Shown: positions 33,368-41,440 of the stretch, piece after piece | Position numbering within the stretch: the stretch's first letter is position 1 | How the letters are laid out: every line of letters starts with the position of its first letter | Notes under the pieces: model-generated | Seen by the model: only the letters and a program-made list of their open reading frames with translations | Databases searched by the model: none | What the model was told of the DNA's origin: nothing | Made by a program: the position numbers and the translations under genes | Assembly: GCA_002353285.1 (NCBI GenBank) | Contig: DEJJ01000029.1 | Location: forward strand, 95,093-159,092 | DNA from: Porphyromonadaceae bacterium UBA2751 | GTDB lineage: Bacteria > Bacteroidota > Bacteroidia > Bacteroidales > Muribaculaceae | Reading direction: 5' to 3' | Length of the DNA stretch: 64,000 bases

Positions 33368-35878
33368 TTAGAACATCTGGTCGATATCCATGGGTGTCAT
33401 GAGCACCTTGCGTGGCTTGCCACCACTTGCAGGACCAACGATGCCAGCGGCCTCGAGCTGATCCATGATGCGTCCAGCGCGGTTATAGCCAATGTTGTAG
33501 CTGCGCTGCAGCGACGATGTTGAAGCCATGTCCTTCTGCACAACCAAGCGTGCTATCTCCTCGAACAGCGGGTCGCGATCGTTAGAAACGCCCCCAGCCT
33601 GAGAGCCGCCATCGTAGCTACCGCCGCCATCGCCTTCATAGTCGGGCAAGATGTAGGGCTCCTCATGGCTAACCTCGGTGTCGGCATCCTCCTGCTCCTT
33701 GATGTAGTAGCAGATGTTAACAATCTCGGGGGTGTCGATGAACGGACATTGCAATCGCTCAATCTCACCATTAGCCGAGAATAGCATGTCGCCTCGGCCA
33801 ATGAGTTGTTGAGCACCAGGACGGTCGAGGATAATGCGGCTGTCGACCAGCTGCGACACGCGGAATGCGATGCGTCCAGGGAAGTTGGCCTTGATGAGAC
33901 CAGTGATGACATTAGACGAGGGGCGCTGTGTGGCGATAATCATGTGTATGCCCACGGCGCGCGCCTTCTGGGCAATGCGCACGATTGGAGTCTCGACCTC
34001 CTTGCCAGCGCTCATGATAAGATCACTGAACTCGTCGACAATGACCACGATGTAGGGCATAAACTTATAGAAGTTGCCATTCTCATCGAGCTTGTGACGC
34101 AGTTCCTTGCGCCATCGTTTGTTGTAATCCTCGAGTTTGCGCTCTCCTACCTCCTCAAGCACCATGTAACGGTTTTCCATCTCTTGCACGAGCGAGTTGA
34201 GAGTCTGCACCACCTTAGTGGTGTCGGTAATAATGGCCTTATCCTCTCCGTCGACCTTGGCGAAGAAGTATTTCTCGAGCGAAGCATAAAGGCTGAATTC
34301 CACCTTCTTGGGGTCGATGAGCACGAACTTGAGTTCGCTGGGGCCTTTCTTGTAGAGAAGTGAAGCGATGATAGCATTAAGACCTACTGACTTACCTTGA
34401 CCTGTAGCACCAGCCACGAGCAGGTGTGGCATCTTAGTGAGGTCGGCAACAAACACATCGTTGCTCACTGTGCATCCCAGCACCATGGGAAGCGCGGCCT
34501 TACTCTCCTGGAAAGCCTTAGAGGCAATAGCCTGCCGCATGGGTACCACCTGTGGGTCGCGGTTGGGGACCTCGATGCCAATGGTGCCACGTCCTGGCAT
34601 AGGCGCAATGATGCGGATGCCCAATGCCGCAAGACTCAGAGCGATGTCATCTTCCAATCCACGAATCTTGCTGATGCGCACACCGTCCTCGGGCACAATT
34701 TCAAAAAGAGTGACAGTGGGTCCTACATGAGCAGTAATGGCCTTGATTGGAATCCCGTATTGTCCAAGAGTCTCGACAATGCGTTGCTTGTTGTCCTCTT
34801 GCTCGTTGATGTCGACATTATCAAGATTGGTCTTAATGTCGGCAAGCAAATCGATAGTTGGGAATCGGTAGTGCATGAATTCACCTGTGGGATCATGCGG
34901 ATTAGTTATACCCTTGGCCTGCTCAATGTCCTTGGCTCGGTCGATTTGGAATTCAGTCTCATCGTCTTTTTTCTTGCGCTGACGACGCTCCGCCTTTTTA
35001 GTTGGAGCAGCCTCTATGTCCTTATCCTTGACAGCGCTTGGCTTGTCGAAAAGTTTCTTGATTTTCTTCTCTTTCTTGGCTTTGCTCTGGTCATCGCCCA
35101 TGAAACCTGTGGAATCGTTGCGTGTGTGATTGGTCATCAAGTCCTCATCGTTATCACGCTGATTGCGCCTCAACTCTCTCACACGCTTCACTTGCTTGAT
35201 AACGAACATTATAGTGTTGTAGCACACCAGCACCCAGAAGATGAGTAAGATGACATTGATGGCTATCATGCCATACACTCCCACCAGTCCCGCCAGCCAT
35301 TGATTGGCATAGTAGCCAAAATTGCCTCCCAAGCGGAAGAATGTGAAATCAGAGTAATAGGTGCAGGCACCCAGTAGCATTGAGAAAGTGAAAATGCTAT
35401 AGACCGAGATTAGGGAGTAGGTGTAGAACTGCGTTCGTTGCTTTCGCATCAGTCGCATTCCCAGCACAAAACACCACACCACAATAATGAAAGCCGCAAG
35501 GCCCACACCATCGCTGATAAAGAACTGTGCAGTGGCAGCACCAATCGAGCCTCCCAGGTTGTCAACAGCTTGTGTGGCATTGGCCGGGTCGGCATTGACC
35601 AGGATGGAATTGTTATTAACCTTGCCTTGATCGTTACCACCTGCAAAAAGCACAAACGACAAGAAAGTTACCAGGAAATACACTCCCAAAATCATAAGCA
35701 CAACGCCAAAAGCGAACCTTGTGCGTCCGTTCCTGAAGAAGTTCAGGAATCGCTTCCAGACCGAGAGCTGTTGCTGCTCGTCGGCCACCTTCGACTGCGC
35801 CTGTCTTTTTTTCTTTTCACGCTCCTTGATGGCCGACGTGTCGACGCCGTACCCATCATAGAATTCATCTTTACTCAT
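33368..35878 (-). CDS. ftsK: FtsK/SpoIIIE DNA translocase
   Basis: Septal ATP-driven DNA pump that segregates chromosome termini and activates dimer resolution. 836 residues. The N-terminal ~200 hold four membrane helices. A charged Lys-rich linker follows to about 310, then the alpha/beta motor with Walker A VAGATGQGKSVGL (Lys496) and Walker B IVVIVDEFSDLIM, and RIAFRVSQLVDSRIILD. The C-terminal gamma winged helix (QRSYNIGYNRAGRIMDQLE), which would read orientation sequences (KOPS), is present. The protein is complete. It is followed by the lolA-like and trxB genes on the same strand. Confidence 0.96.
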   Translation of the reverse strand: MSKDEFYDGYGVDTSAIKEREKKKRQAQSKVADEQQQLSVWKRFLNFFRNGRTRFAFGVVLMILGVYFLVTFLSFVLFAGGNDQGKVNNNSILVNADPANATQAVDNLGGSIGAATAQFFISDGVGLAAFIIVVWCFVLGMRLMRKQRTQFYTYSLISVYSIFTFSMLLGACTYYSDFTFFRLGGNFGYYANQWLAGLVGVYGMIAINVILLIFWVLVCYNTIMFVIKQVKRVRELRRNQRDNDEDLMTNHTRNDSTGFMGDDQSKAKKEKKIKKLFDKPSAVKDKDIEAAPTKKAERRQRKKKDDETEFQIDRAKDIEQAKGITNPHDPTGEFMHYRFPTIDLLADIKTNLDNVDINEQEDNKQRIVETLGQYGIPIKAITAHVGPTVTLFEIVPEDGVRISKIRGLEDDIALSLAALGIRIIAPMPGRGTIGIEVPNRDPQVVPMRQAIASKAFQESKAALPMVLGCTVSNDVFVADLTKMPHLLVAGATGQGKSVGLNAIIASLLYKKGPSELKFVLIDPKKVEFSLYASLEKYFFAKVDGEDKAIITDTTKVVQTLNSLVQEMENRYMVLEEVGERKLEDYNKRWRKELRHKLDENGNFYKFMPYIVVIVDEFSDLIMSAGKEVETPIVRIAQKARAVGIHMIIATQRPSSNVITGLIKANFPGRIAFRVSQLVDSRIILDRPGAQQLIGRGDMLFSANGEIERLQCPFIDTPEIVNICYYIKEQEDADTEVSHEEPYILPDYEGDGGGSYDGGSQAGGVSNDRDPLFEEIARLVVQKDMASTSSLQRSYNIGYNRAGRIMDQLEAAGIVGPASGGKPRKVLMTPMDIDQMF

Positions 35879-35960
35879 TTCAATTCAGTTTTTTCTCGTT
35901 TCAAAATATACTCGTTCTCTCGTTTTTTTCGTTTTTTTTATTTCACACATAGGTGAGATG

Positions 35961-37463
35961 TTAATCCCTCTTCCAGAAGCTGGGGGTTAACAGAGCCAGC
36001 ACGGTGAAGATTTCGAGACGTCCCACCAGCATCTCAAAAGCCAGCAGCCACTTGCACACGTCGGGTAGCACGGCAAACTTGTCGTAACCTCCCGTCATCT
36101 CGCCATAGCCAAAACCAATGTTGCTGATGGCCGATAGCGAATTGAACAGCGCATCGAAGGCCGGCATGCCAAATAGCGTGAGCACAACCGCGACAACAAC
36201 CATCACCACCACATAGACCGAGAGGAATGCAAGAATCTTCTCCACAACCATGTGAGGCACCGACTTGCCATCGAGCCTCACGGCGGTGACAGCACTGCTG
36301 TGAACCACCTTGTACATCTCGTTTTTCACGTTCTTGAGCAGCACTACAAGTCGGTCGATTTTGGCACCACCAGCAGTAGAACCAGCCATGCCACCGAAGA
36401 ACATGAGCAGCATCAAGAAGAAGAAAATGAACTGCCCCTCGTTCTCATAGTCGTAGGTGGCAAAACCCGTTGATGTGATGGCCGAAATGGTGTCGAAAGC
36501 AGCAAGAATAGCACCGAAATGCCACGTGTCGACAAAGCTCATGTAAGCAATGCGGGCAAACACGATTATCGACCCTACTAACACAATGGAAAGATACCAC
36601 TTGAGAGTGTCGCTACGCTTAATCTCGCTGAAGCGTCCTTGCACTGCCACTCGATAGATAATGGTGAAATTAATACCGCACAATAGCATGAAGACCATTA
36701 TCACAATATCGGTGTAATAATCGTGCCAGAAGTGAAGTCCATCGTTCTTGGTTGAGAATCCACCTGTCGACACTGTGCTCATGGTGTGGCACACCGCGTC
36801 GTACCAGCCCATTGGCCCAAGCCCCAGAAGCAGCGCTAAAACTATAGTAAAGAGGACATACATAGTCCACAGGCTCTTGGCAGTTTGGCTCACTCGAGGT
36901 CGCATGCGCTCGTGAGTGATTCCAGTGACCTCGCTGTTGAACAGCGACACTCCACCCTTGTAGTTGAGCATGGGCAGCACGGCAAGTGTGAACAGAATGA
37001 TTCCCATGCCTCCAATCCATTGCATCATCGATCGCCAGAACAAGATGCCGCGCGGCAGCGCCTCAACATCCTTGATTACCGAGGCGCCAGTGGTTGTGAA
37101 GCCCGACATCGTCTCGAAAAAGCCATCGGTAATTCCTGTCACCGTGCCCGAGAGCAGGAACGGAATCATGCCAAAGATGGAGAAGAACACCCACACCGTG
37201 GCGGTGAGCAGCAGTCCCTCGCGCTTGCGCATGGCCTTGCTCGACGGCTTGATGCGATAGTTCATGAAGAGCCCCACCGTGAGTGTTATTGCCACAGCGA
37301 TGCCAAAGCAAATCGCTATCCACTCTTCACCATAGAGCAGAGCGACAACCAGTGGCACCAGCATGAACAATGACTCGATCATGAGCAGCCATCCAACCAC
37401 CCTCAACACAATGGGGAAGTTGATGGTTTTCTTGAACGTTCTGTGTCGCATCATCGTGTGCAT
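35961..37463 (-). CDS. trkH: TrkH potassium uptake channel subunit
   Basis: Potassium-conducting membrane subunit of the Trk system. 500 residues from the ATG at 37463 (MHTMMRHRTFKK); the longer open frame overlaps trkA and is ignored. Alternative ATGs at 37454 and 37451 are possible. Four pore loops of the TrkH fold can be followed, including FFETMSGFTTTGASVI, HTMSTVSTGGFSTKN, SAITSTGFATYDYE and SAISNIGFGYGEM, each with a filter-type Gly. About ten membrane segments are present. It lies 46 bp downstream of trkA, with a heptamer repeat between them. Confidence 0.94.
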   Translation of the reverse strand: MHTMMRHRTFKKTINFPIVLRVVGWLLMIESLFMLVPLVVALLYGEEWIAICFGIAVAITLTVGLFMNYRIKPSSKAMRKREGLLLTATVWVFFSIFGMIPFLLSGTVTGITDGFFETMSGFTTTGASVIKDVEALPRGILFWRSMMQWIGGMGIILFTLAVLPMLNYKGGVSLFNSEVTGITHERMRPRVSQTAKSLWTMYVLFTIVLALLLGLGPMGWYDAVCHTMSTVSTGGFSTKNDGLHFWHDYYTDIVIMVFMLLCGINFTIIYRVAVQGRFSEIKRSDTLKWYLSIVLVGSIIVFARIAYMSFVDTWHFGAILAAFDTISAITSTGFATYDYENEGQFIFFFLMLLMFFGGMAGSTAGGAKIDRLVVLLKNVKNEMYKVVHSSAVTAVRLDGKSVPHMVVEKILAFLSVYVVVMVVVAVVLTLFGMPAFDALFNSLSAISNIGFGYGEMTGGYDKFAVLPDVCKWLLAFEMLVGRLEIFTVLALLTPSFWKRD

Positions 37464-37476
37464 GTAATAATTTATT

Positions 37477-37511
37477 AGTTTTGAGTTGTGAGTTTTGAGT
37501 TTTGAGTTGTT
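37477..37511. repeat. Heptamer tandem repeat AGTTTTG-type x5
   Basis: AGTTTTG, AGTTGTG, AGTTTTG, AGTTTTG, AGTTGTT in exact 7-bp register, ending inside the trkA stop codon and filling most of the trkA-trkH gap. Confidence 0.65.
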
Positions 37512-38841
37512 AGCCAAACATTCTCTCAATCTTGTGGATGGCACCTGCCAGACAGAACACGACCACTCGGTCGCCAGCTTGAAGCTGCGTGTCGCCCGTG
37601 ACGAGGAATCCCTCGCCATTGCGCACCAGTCCAGCGATTGTCATGTCGGAGCTCAGCCTCAGGTCCTTCACCTTGGCCTTGGTGACCTTGGCTCCAGCAC
37701 CGACCTCGAGTTCAGCCACCTCGGCATCGGCCAAGGCAAGACTCTTAGAAGTCTCGGTGTCGGCATCGATCATCATTTGGAAGATAGTGCTCGAGGCAAT
37801 GAGTTTCTTGTTGATAATGGTGCCAATGTTGAGGCTTTCGGCCTCGTTGAAGAACTGCAGGTTCTCGACCTGAGCAATGGTCTTGCGCATTCCCATCTCC
37901 TTGGCCATCACGCAGCTAAGGATATTGCTCTCGCTGCTCTCTCCCATAGCTACAAACACGTCGTAGTCCTCGACACCTTCATCTTCAAGCACATCGGTGT
38001 CGCCAGTCTCATAGAACACGACATTACATTCGGGCAACTTGTCGGCAAGTGCTTGGCACTCCTCCATGTTGTTGTGCATGATTTTCACCTTGTACTTGCC
38101 ACCAATGAGCTGCGCCAGTTGTTTCACAATCTCGTTGCCTCCCATGATGAGAACACTTTCCACCTCTTGCTTCTCCTTGCCACAGATGGCAATCACGTCG
38201 TCGATGTATCTTGGCGTGGTGGCCACATAGATGATATCGTTGGGCATCACCTCGTCGTTACCGCCAGGGATGATGATCTCGCGATTGCGCTTGATGGCAT
38301 TAACGTGCATGAAATTAGAAATACCTATCATGTCCTTGAGCTTTTGTCCCACGATGCGTGCGTTGTCACGCACCTTGACACCAGCCACCACAAGCTCACC
38401 GTTGAGCATCTCAAACCAGTTGCGTGCCCATGTGTGCTGCATTGCAGTCCTGACCTCGAGGGCGGCAAGATACTCAGGATAGATGAGAATGTCGATGCCA
38501 TAAGAAGAGAAGAACTTCTTGGAAGCAGGCTTCATGAACTCATAGTTACCAATACGAGCCACAGCCTTCTTGCAGCCAAGACTCTTGGCCATTGAGCAAG
38601 CAATCACGTTGATGGTCTCGTGGGGAGTGACGGCAATAAAGATGTCGGCAGCTCCCACCTGAATGCTCTTGAGCGTGTCGAGCGAGACAGCACTACCCTG
38701 CATTGTCATCAGGTTATAGTTGTCGAGGTTGTGCAGTTTCTTCTCCTCATTGTCGATGACAATGATGTCCTGCTCCTCATTCGAGAGCATCTTGGCAAGA
38801 TGGGTGCCCACCTCGCCTGCTCCAGCAATCACAATTCTCAT
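37510..38841 (-). CDS. trkA: TrkA regulatory subunit of potassium uptake
   Basis: Cytoplasmic NAD-binding gating subunit of Trk. 443 residues in two RCK_N/RCK_C halves. The first starts MRIVIAGAGEVGTHLAKML with VIDNEEKKLHNL after the second strand. The second starts near 230 with SVLIMGGNEIVKQLAQLIG. RCK_C regulatory segments lie at about 140-215 and 365-440. Its ATG overlaps the dxs stop by four bases (ATGA), so its translation is coupled to dxs. trkH follows, giving one minus-strand transcript. Confidence 0.95.
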   Translation of the reverse strand: MRIVIAGAGEVGTHLAKMLSNEEQDIIVIDNEEKKLHNLDNYNLMTMQGSAVSLDTLKSIQVGAADIFIAVTPHETINVIACSMAKSLGCKKAVARIGNYEFMKPASKKFFSSYGIDILIYPEYLAALEVRTAMQHTWARNWFEMLNGELVVAGVKVRDNARIVGQKLKDMIGISNFMHVNAIKRNREIIIPGGNDEVMPNDIIYVATTPRYIDDVIAICGKEKQEVESVLIMGGNEIVKQLAQLIGGKYKVKIMHNNMEECQALADKLPECNVVFYETGDTDVLEDEGVEDYDVFVAMGESSESNILSCVMAKEMGMRKTIAQVENLQFFNEAESLNIGTIINKKLIASSTIFQMMIDADTETSKSLALADAEVAELEVGAGAKVTKAKVKDLRLSSDMTIAGLVRNGEGFLVTGDTQLQAGDRVVVFCLAGAIHKIERMFG

Positions 38842-40763
38842 ATCTCACTATTGTTTAGCAGTTTCTTCACTTCTTGTTCAATAGATGCCGCATCGAGATG
38901 GCATAGCTCGTGCAACTGCTTGACAGTGCCCTGATCGACAAAAGTGTCGGGGACACCCAGTCGCACCAATCGCGCAGCAATGCCACGCTCGGCAAGCCAC
39001 TCGGCCACTGCTCCACCCAGACCACCGCTTGTGGTGCCTTCCTCAACGGTTATAATCTTGTCAAATTTCGCCACCACCTCCTGGAGGATTCCCTCGTCGA
39101 TGGGTTTAAGGAATATCATGTCGTAGTGTGCCACGTCGATGCCCTGCTCATGCAGTTTCTCGCAAGCCTCAACCACATTGGTGCCAATGGTGCCCAGGCT
39201 CAAGATTGCCACACCGCTGCCGTCACGCAGCTTGCGGCCCTTGCCCAAGGGCAACTCCTGCATGTCGTTGTGCCACTCTACCATCTTGCCGGCACCACGT
39301 GGATAGCGAATGGAGAAAGGCCCCTCCTTGCGTCGCTGAGCGGTGTACATGAGGTTGCGCAGCGTGTGCTCGTCCATTGGTGCTGTAACTGTCATGCCAG
39401 GGATGGCACGCATGAACGCCAAGTCGAAAAGTCCATGATGCGTAACGCCATCCTCCCCCACCAGACCTGCACGGTCGAGGCAGAAGGTGACTGGCAGCCC
39501 CGCAATCGACACATCGTTGATGATGGAATCGTAAGCTCGCTGCAGGAAGGCACTGTAGATTGCCACAAATGGCCGCAATCCTTCACGTGCCAACCCTCCG
39601 GCAAAGGTCACAGCATGACCCTCGCTAATGCCCACGTCGAAGGTGCGAGCAGGGAAAGCCTGCTGCATCATCGACACCGATGTGCCACTTGGCATGGCAG
39701 CAGTGATTGCCACCACATTGACGTCGTCGGTAGCCAGTTCCACAAGAGTCTTGCCAAAGACATCTTGATATTTGAGCGGTTTGCCAGTGGTCGAGCCCTT
39801 GATGCGCTCGCCAGTGTCCTCGTCGAACTTTCCAGGGGCATGCCAAGTGGTCGGGTCTTTCTCGGCAGGCTCATATCCCTTGCCCTTGACGGTGTGCAAG
39901 TGAATGAGCTTGGGACCTGTCATGTCCTTGATGTCGGTAAAAGTCTTGACCAGTCGCTTCACGTCGTGCCCGTCGAATGGTCCGAAATAGCGTATGTTCA
40001 AGCCCTCGAAAATATTCTGTTGTCCCGTGAGCAACGACTTCATGGCATTGTTAAAGCGCAGCACGATGCCCTTGCCACTGTCGCCAATGATGTGATGCTT
40101 GCGCATGAACTGATAGGTCTTATAGCGGAAGTCGTTGTAGCCCTTAGAAGTTGAGAGCTTTGTCATGTACTCACCCAAAGCGCCAACGGGTCGGTCGATA
40201 GACATGTCGTTATCGTTGAGCACAATGAGCAGGTTGTTCTTGTGAATCGAGGCATTGTTGATGCCCTCAAACGCCAGTCCACCACTTATCGATGCGTCGC
40301 CAATCACTGCTACAACTCGGCGATCGGGGTTAGCCTGAATCTCGCTGGCAATCGACATGCCCAGAGCTGCCGAGATGCTATTGCTGGCATGGCCAGCCTG
40401 GAACGTGTCGTACTCGCTCTCACTGGGATTAGGGAAGCCGCTGAGTCCACCCATCTTGCGGTTGGTCGAGAAGCGGTCGCGGCGACCAGTCAAGATTTTG
40501 TGGGCATAGGCCTGATGGCCCACATCCCACACGAGGCGGTCGTCGGGCGTGTTGAACACATAGTGCAGGGCCACGGCAATCTCCACTGCTCCCATGCTCG
40601 AGGCAAAATGGCCTGGATTCTCGCTTAGCTCATGCACGATGAATCGGCGCAGCTCGTCGCACACCGCAGGCAACTGATCCACATCAAGTTTTTTCAAGTC
40701 GGCAGGACTATCAATCTTTGCCAACAGCGGAAAATGCTCCAGGATAAATTCTTTGGTCGACAT
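38838..40763 (-). CDS. dxs: 1-deoxy-D-xylulose-5-phosphate synthase
   Basis: First enzyme of the MEP isoprenoid pathway; condenses pyruvate and glyceraldehyde-3-phosphate using thiamine diphosphate. 641 residues, normal length. The N-terminal HYVFNTPDDRLVWDVGHQAYAHKILTGR-type region (read in parts) contains the DVGHQAY His. The thiamine-binding GDASISGGLAFEGINN is followed by NDNDMSI. The transketolase-like pyrimidine domain carries DVGISEGHAVTFAGGLA with the conserved Glu, and DRAGLVGEDGVTHHGLFD. The stop overlaps trkA. The start follows directly on the stop of a 58-residue membrane protein (TAAATG). Confidence 0.97.
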   Translation of the reverse strand: MSTKEFILEHFPLLAKIDSPADLKKLDVDQLPAVCDELRRFIVHELSENPGHFASSMGAVEIAVALHYVFNTPDDRLVWDVGHQAYAHKILTGRRDRFSTNRKMGGLSGFPNPSESEYDTFQAGHASNSISAALGMSIASEIQANPDRRVVAVIGDASISGGLAFEGINNASIHKNNLLIVLNDNDMSIDRPVGALGEYMTKLSTSKGYNDFRYKTYQFMRKHHIIGDSGKGIVLRFNNAMKSLLTGQQNIFEGLNIRYFGPFDGHDVKRLVKTFTDIKDMTGPKLIHLHTVKGKGYEPAEKDPTTWHAPGKFDEDTGERIKGSTTGKPLKYQDVFGKTLVELATDDVNVVAITAAMPSGTSVSMMQQAFPARTFDVGISEGHAVTFAGGLAREGLRPFVAIYSAFLQRAYDSIINDVSIAGLPVTFCLDRAGLVGEDGVTHHGLFDLAFMRAIPGMTVTAPMDEHTLRNLMYTAQRRKEGPFSIRYPRGAGKMVEWHNDMQELPLGKGRKLRDGSGVAILSLGTIGTNVVEACEKLHEQGIDVAHYDMIFLKPIDEGILQEVVAKFDKIITVEEGTTSGGLGGAVAEWLAERGIAARLVRLGVPDTFVDQGTVKQLHELCHLDAASIEQEVKKLLNNSEI

Positions 40764-40940
40764 TTACTTCTTATTCTTTATATACTTCTTGTAGAGAGGA
40801 ACAAAGACGATAATGCCGCTTGCCACGATGGTGAAAATCACCATGAAATCAATGCGTGCGGCCCGTGTCAGGAGCAAGTAGACCAAGAACAGCCACAAGC
40901 CCAAAATGCACGCGAAGCGTATCCATCTTCCTGTTGTCAT
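40764..40940 (-). CDS. Small two-helix membrane protein (58 residues)
   Basis: A short frame read directly from the minus strand: MTTGRWIRFACILGLWLFLV begins the protein, followed by a basic loop (TRAARIDF), a second hydrophobic helix (about 33-50, VIFTIVASGIIVFVPLY) and a Lys-rich end (KKYIKNKK). The stop codon TAA is immediately followed by the dxs ATG, a tight coupling that supports real translation. A TAACTTTG -7 box lies 47 bp upstream of its ATG. No family is recognised. It may be a conserved Bacteroidales membrane peptide that shares the dxs transcript. Confidence 0.65.
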   Translation of the reverse strand: MTTGRWIRFACILGLWLFLVYLLLTRAARIDFMVIFTIVASGIIVFVPLYKKYIKNKK

Positions 40941-40987
40941 CTACAATTATATCAGTCAGTTAATAAATAAACATAGTTTGTAACTTG

Positions 40988-40995
40988 CAAAGTTA
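40988..40995 (-). promoter_or_regulatory. -7 box of the small membrane protein-dxs-trkA-trkH transcript
   Basis: TAACTTTG on the minus strand, embedded in the inverted repeat GTAACTT-tgc-AAAGTTAC. No -33 TTTG at 19-21 bp. Region 40941-41440 (500 bp) contains only this box, the dispersed repeat and a terminator; no gene is seen. Confidence 0.5.
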
Positions 40996-41069
40996 CGAAA
41001 ACAAATTCAATAACTATCGTTATTGACCAAAGTTTTTTCTTGATATTATTAAAAATGGTGTGTGAATGG

Positions 41070-41325
41070 TGGAATCAGTGGAATCAGTGGAATCAGTGGA
41101 ATCAGTGGAATCGTAGAATTTTTTGTCAAACGAACTACAAACAATTCATTTTTTTCGACTTTGTGACATGGGTGGGACAGTTTTACAATTTTTTTCTGGA
41201 AAAATGGACCAGGAATGGGCTGTTTCTTGGTCCAAAACGGAACTATGGGACAATTTTGTGTGTTTTTTATTGGGGGGCAACATGTAAAAGAGCGCTTGCG
41301 GTAATAGCATGGCAAAGGTAATACC
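41070..41325. repeat. Dispersed intergenic repeat with 9-bp array (fuller copy)
   Basis: It starts with four perfect tandem copies of TGGAATCAG plus a partial fifth (41070-41113). TGGGACAGTTTT follows at 41173-41184, then TGGGACAATTTTGTGTG at 41246-41262, a G-rich GGGGGGCAACATGT and GGCAAAGGTAATACC (41311-41325). The modules match those at 1-100 in order, but this copy carries an extra middle segment. A continuous frame through the array encodes Trp-Asn-Gln repeats, which I regard as chance. Confidence 0.6.
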
Positions 41326-41363
41326 ATGTAGTGGTGAAAAGCAATATCATTTCAGCAAATGCA

Positions 41364-41399
41364 CAGGCGGCAGCCTCATTGAGTTGAGACTGCCGCCTG
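41364..41399 (-). terminator. Terminator of the 1329-residue secreted protein gene
   Basis: CAGGCGGCAG (41364-41373) pairs with CTGCCGCCTG (41390-41399), with an inner CTCA/TGAG pairing. It lies 42 bp past the stop. The T-tract on the minus strand is weak. Confidence 0.6.
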
Positions 41400-41440
41400 C
41401 AGAGATCTATAACGGTGTTAATACCGCTATAAGGTGGTTA

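Noticed and set aside
41070..41113. Possible CRISPR array
   Set aside because: The TGGAATCAG units are contiguous without spacers, and no cas genes are present.
41040..41321. Short frame encoding Trp-Asn-Gln repeats
   Set aside because: The repeats come from a 9-bp intergenic array inside a dispersed element; the other strand also stays open, and neither frame has a promoter or sensible start.
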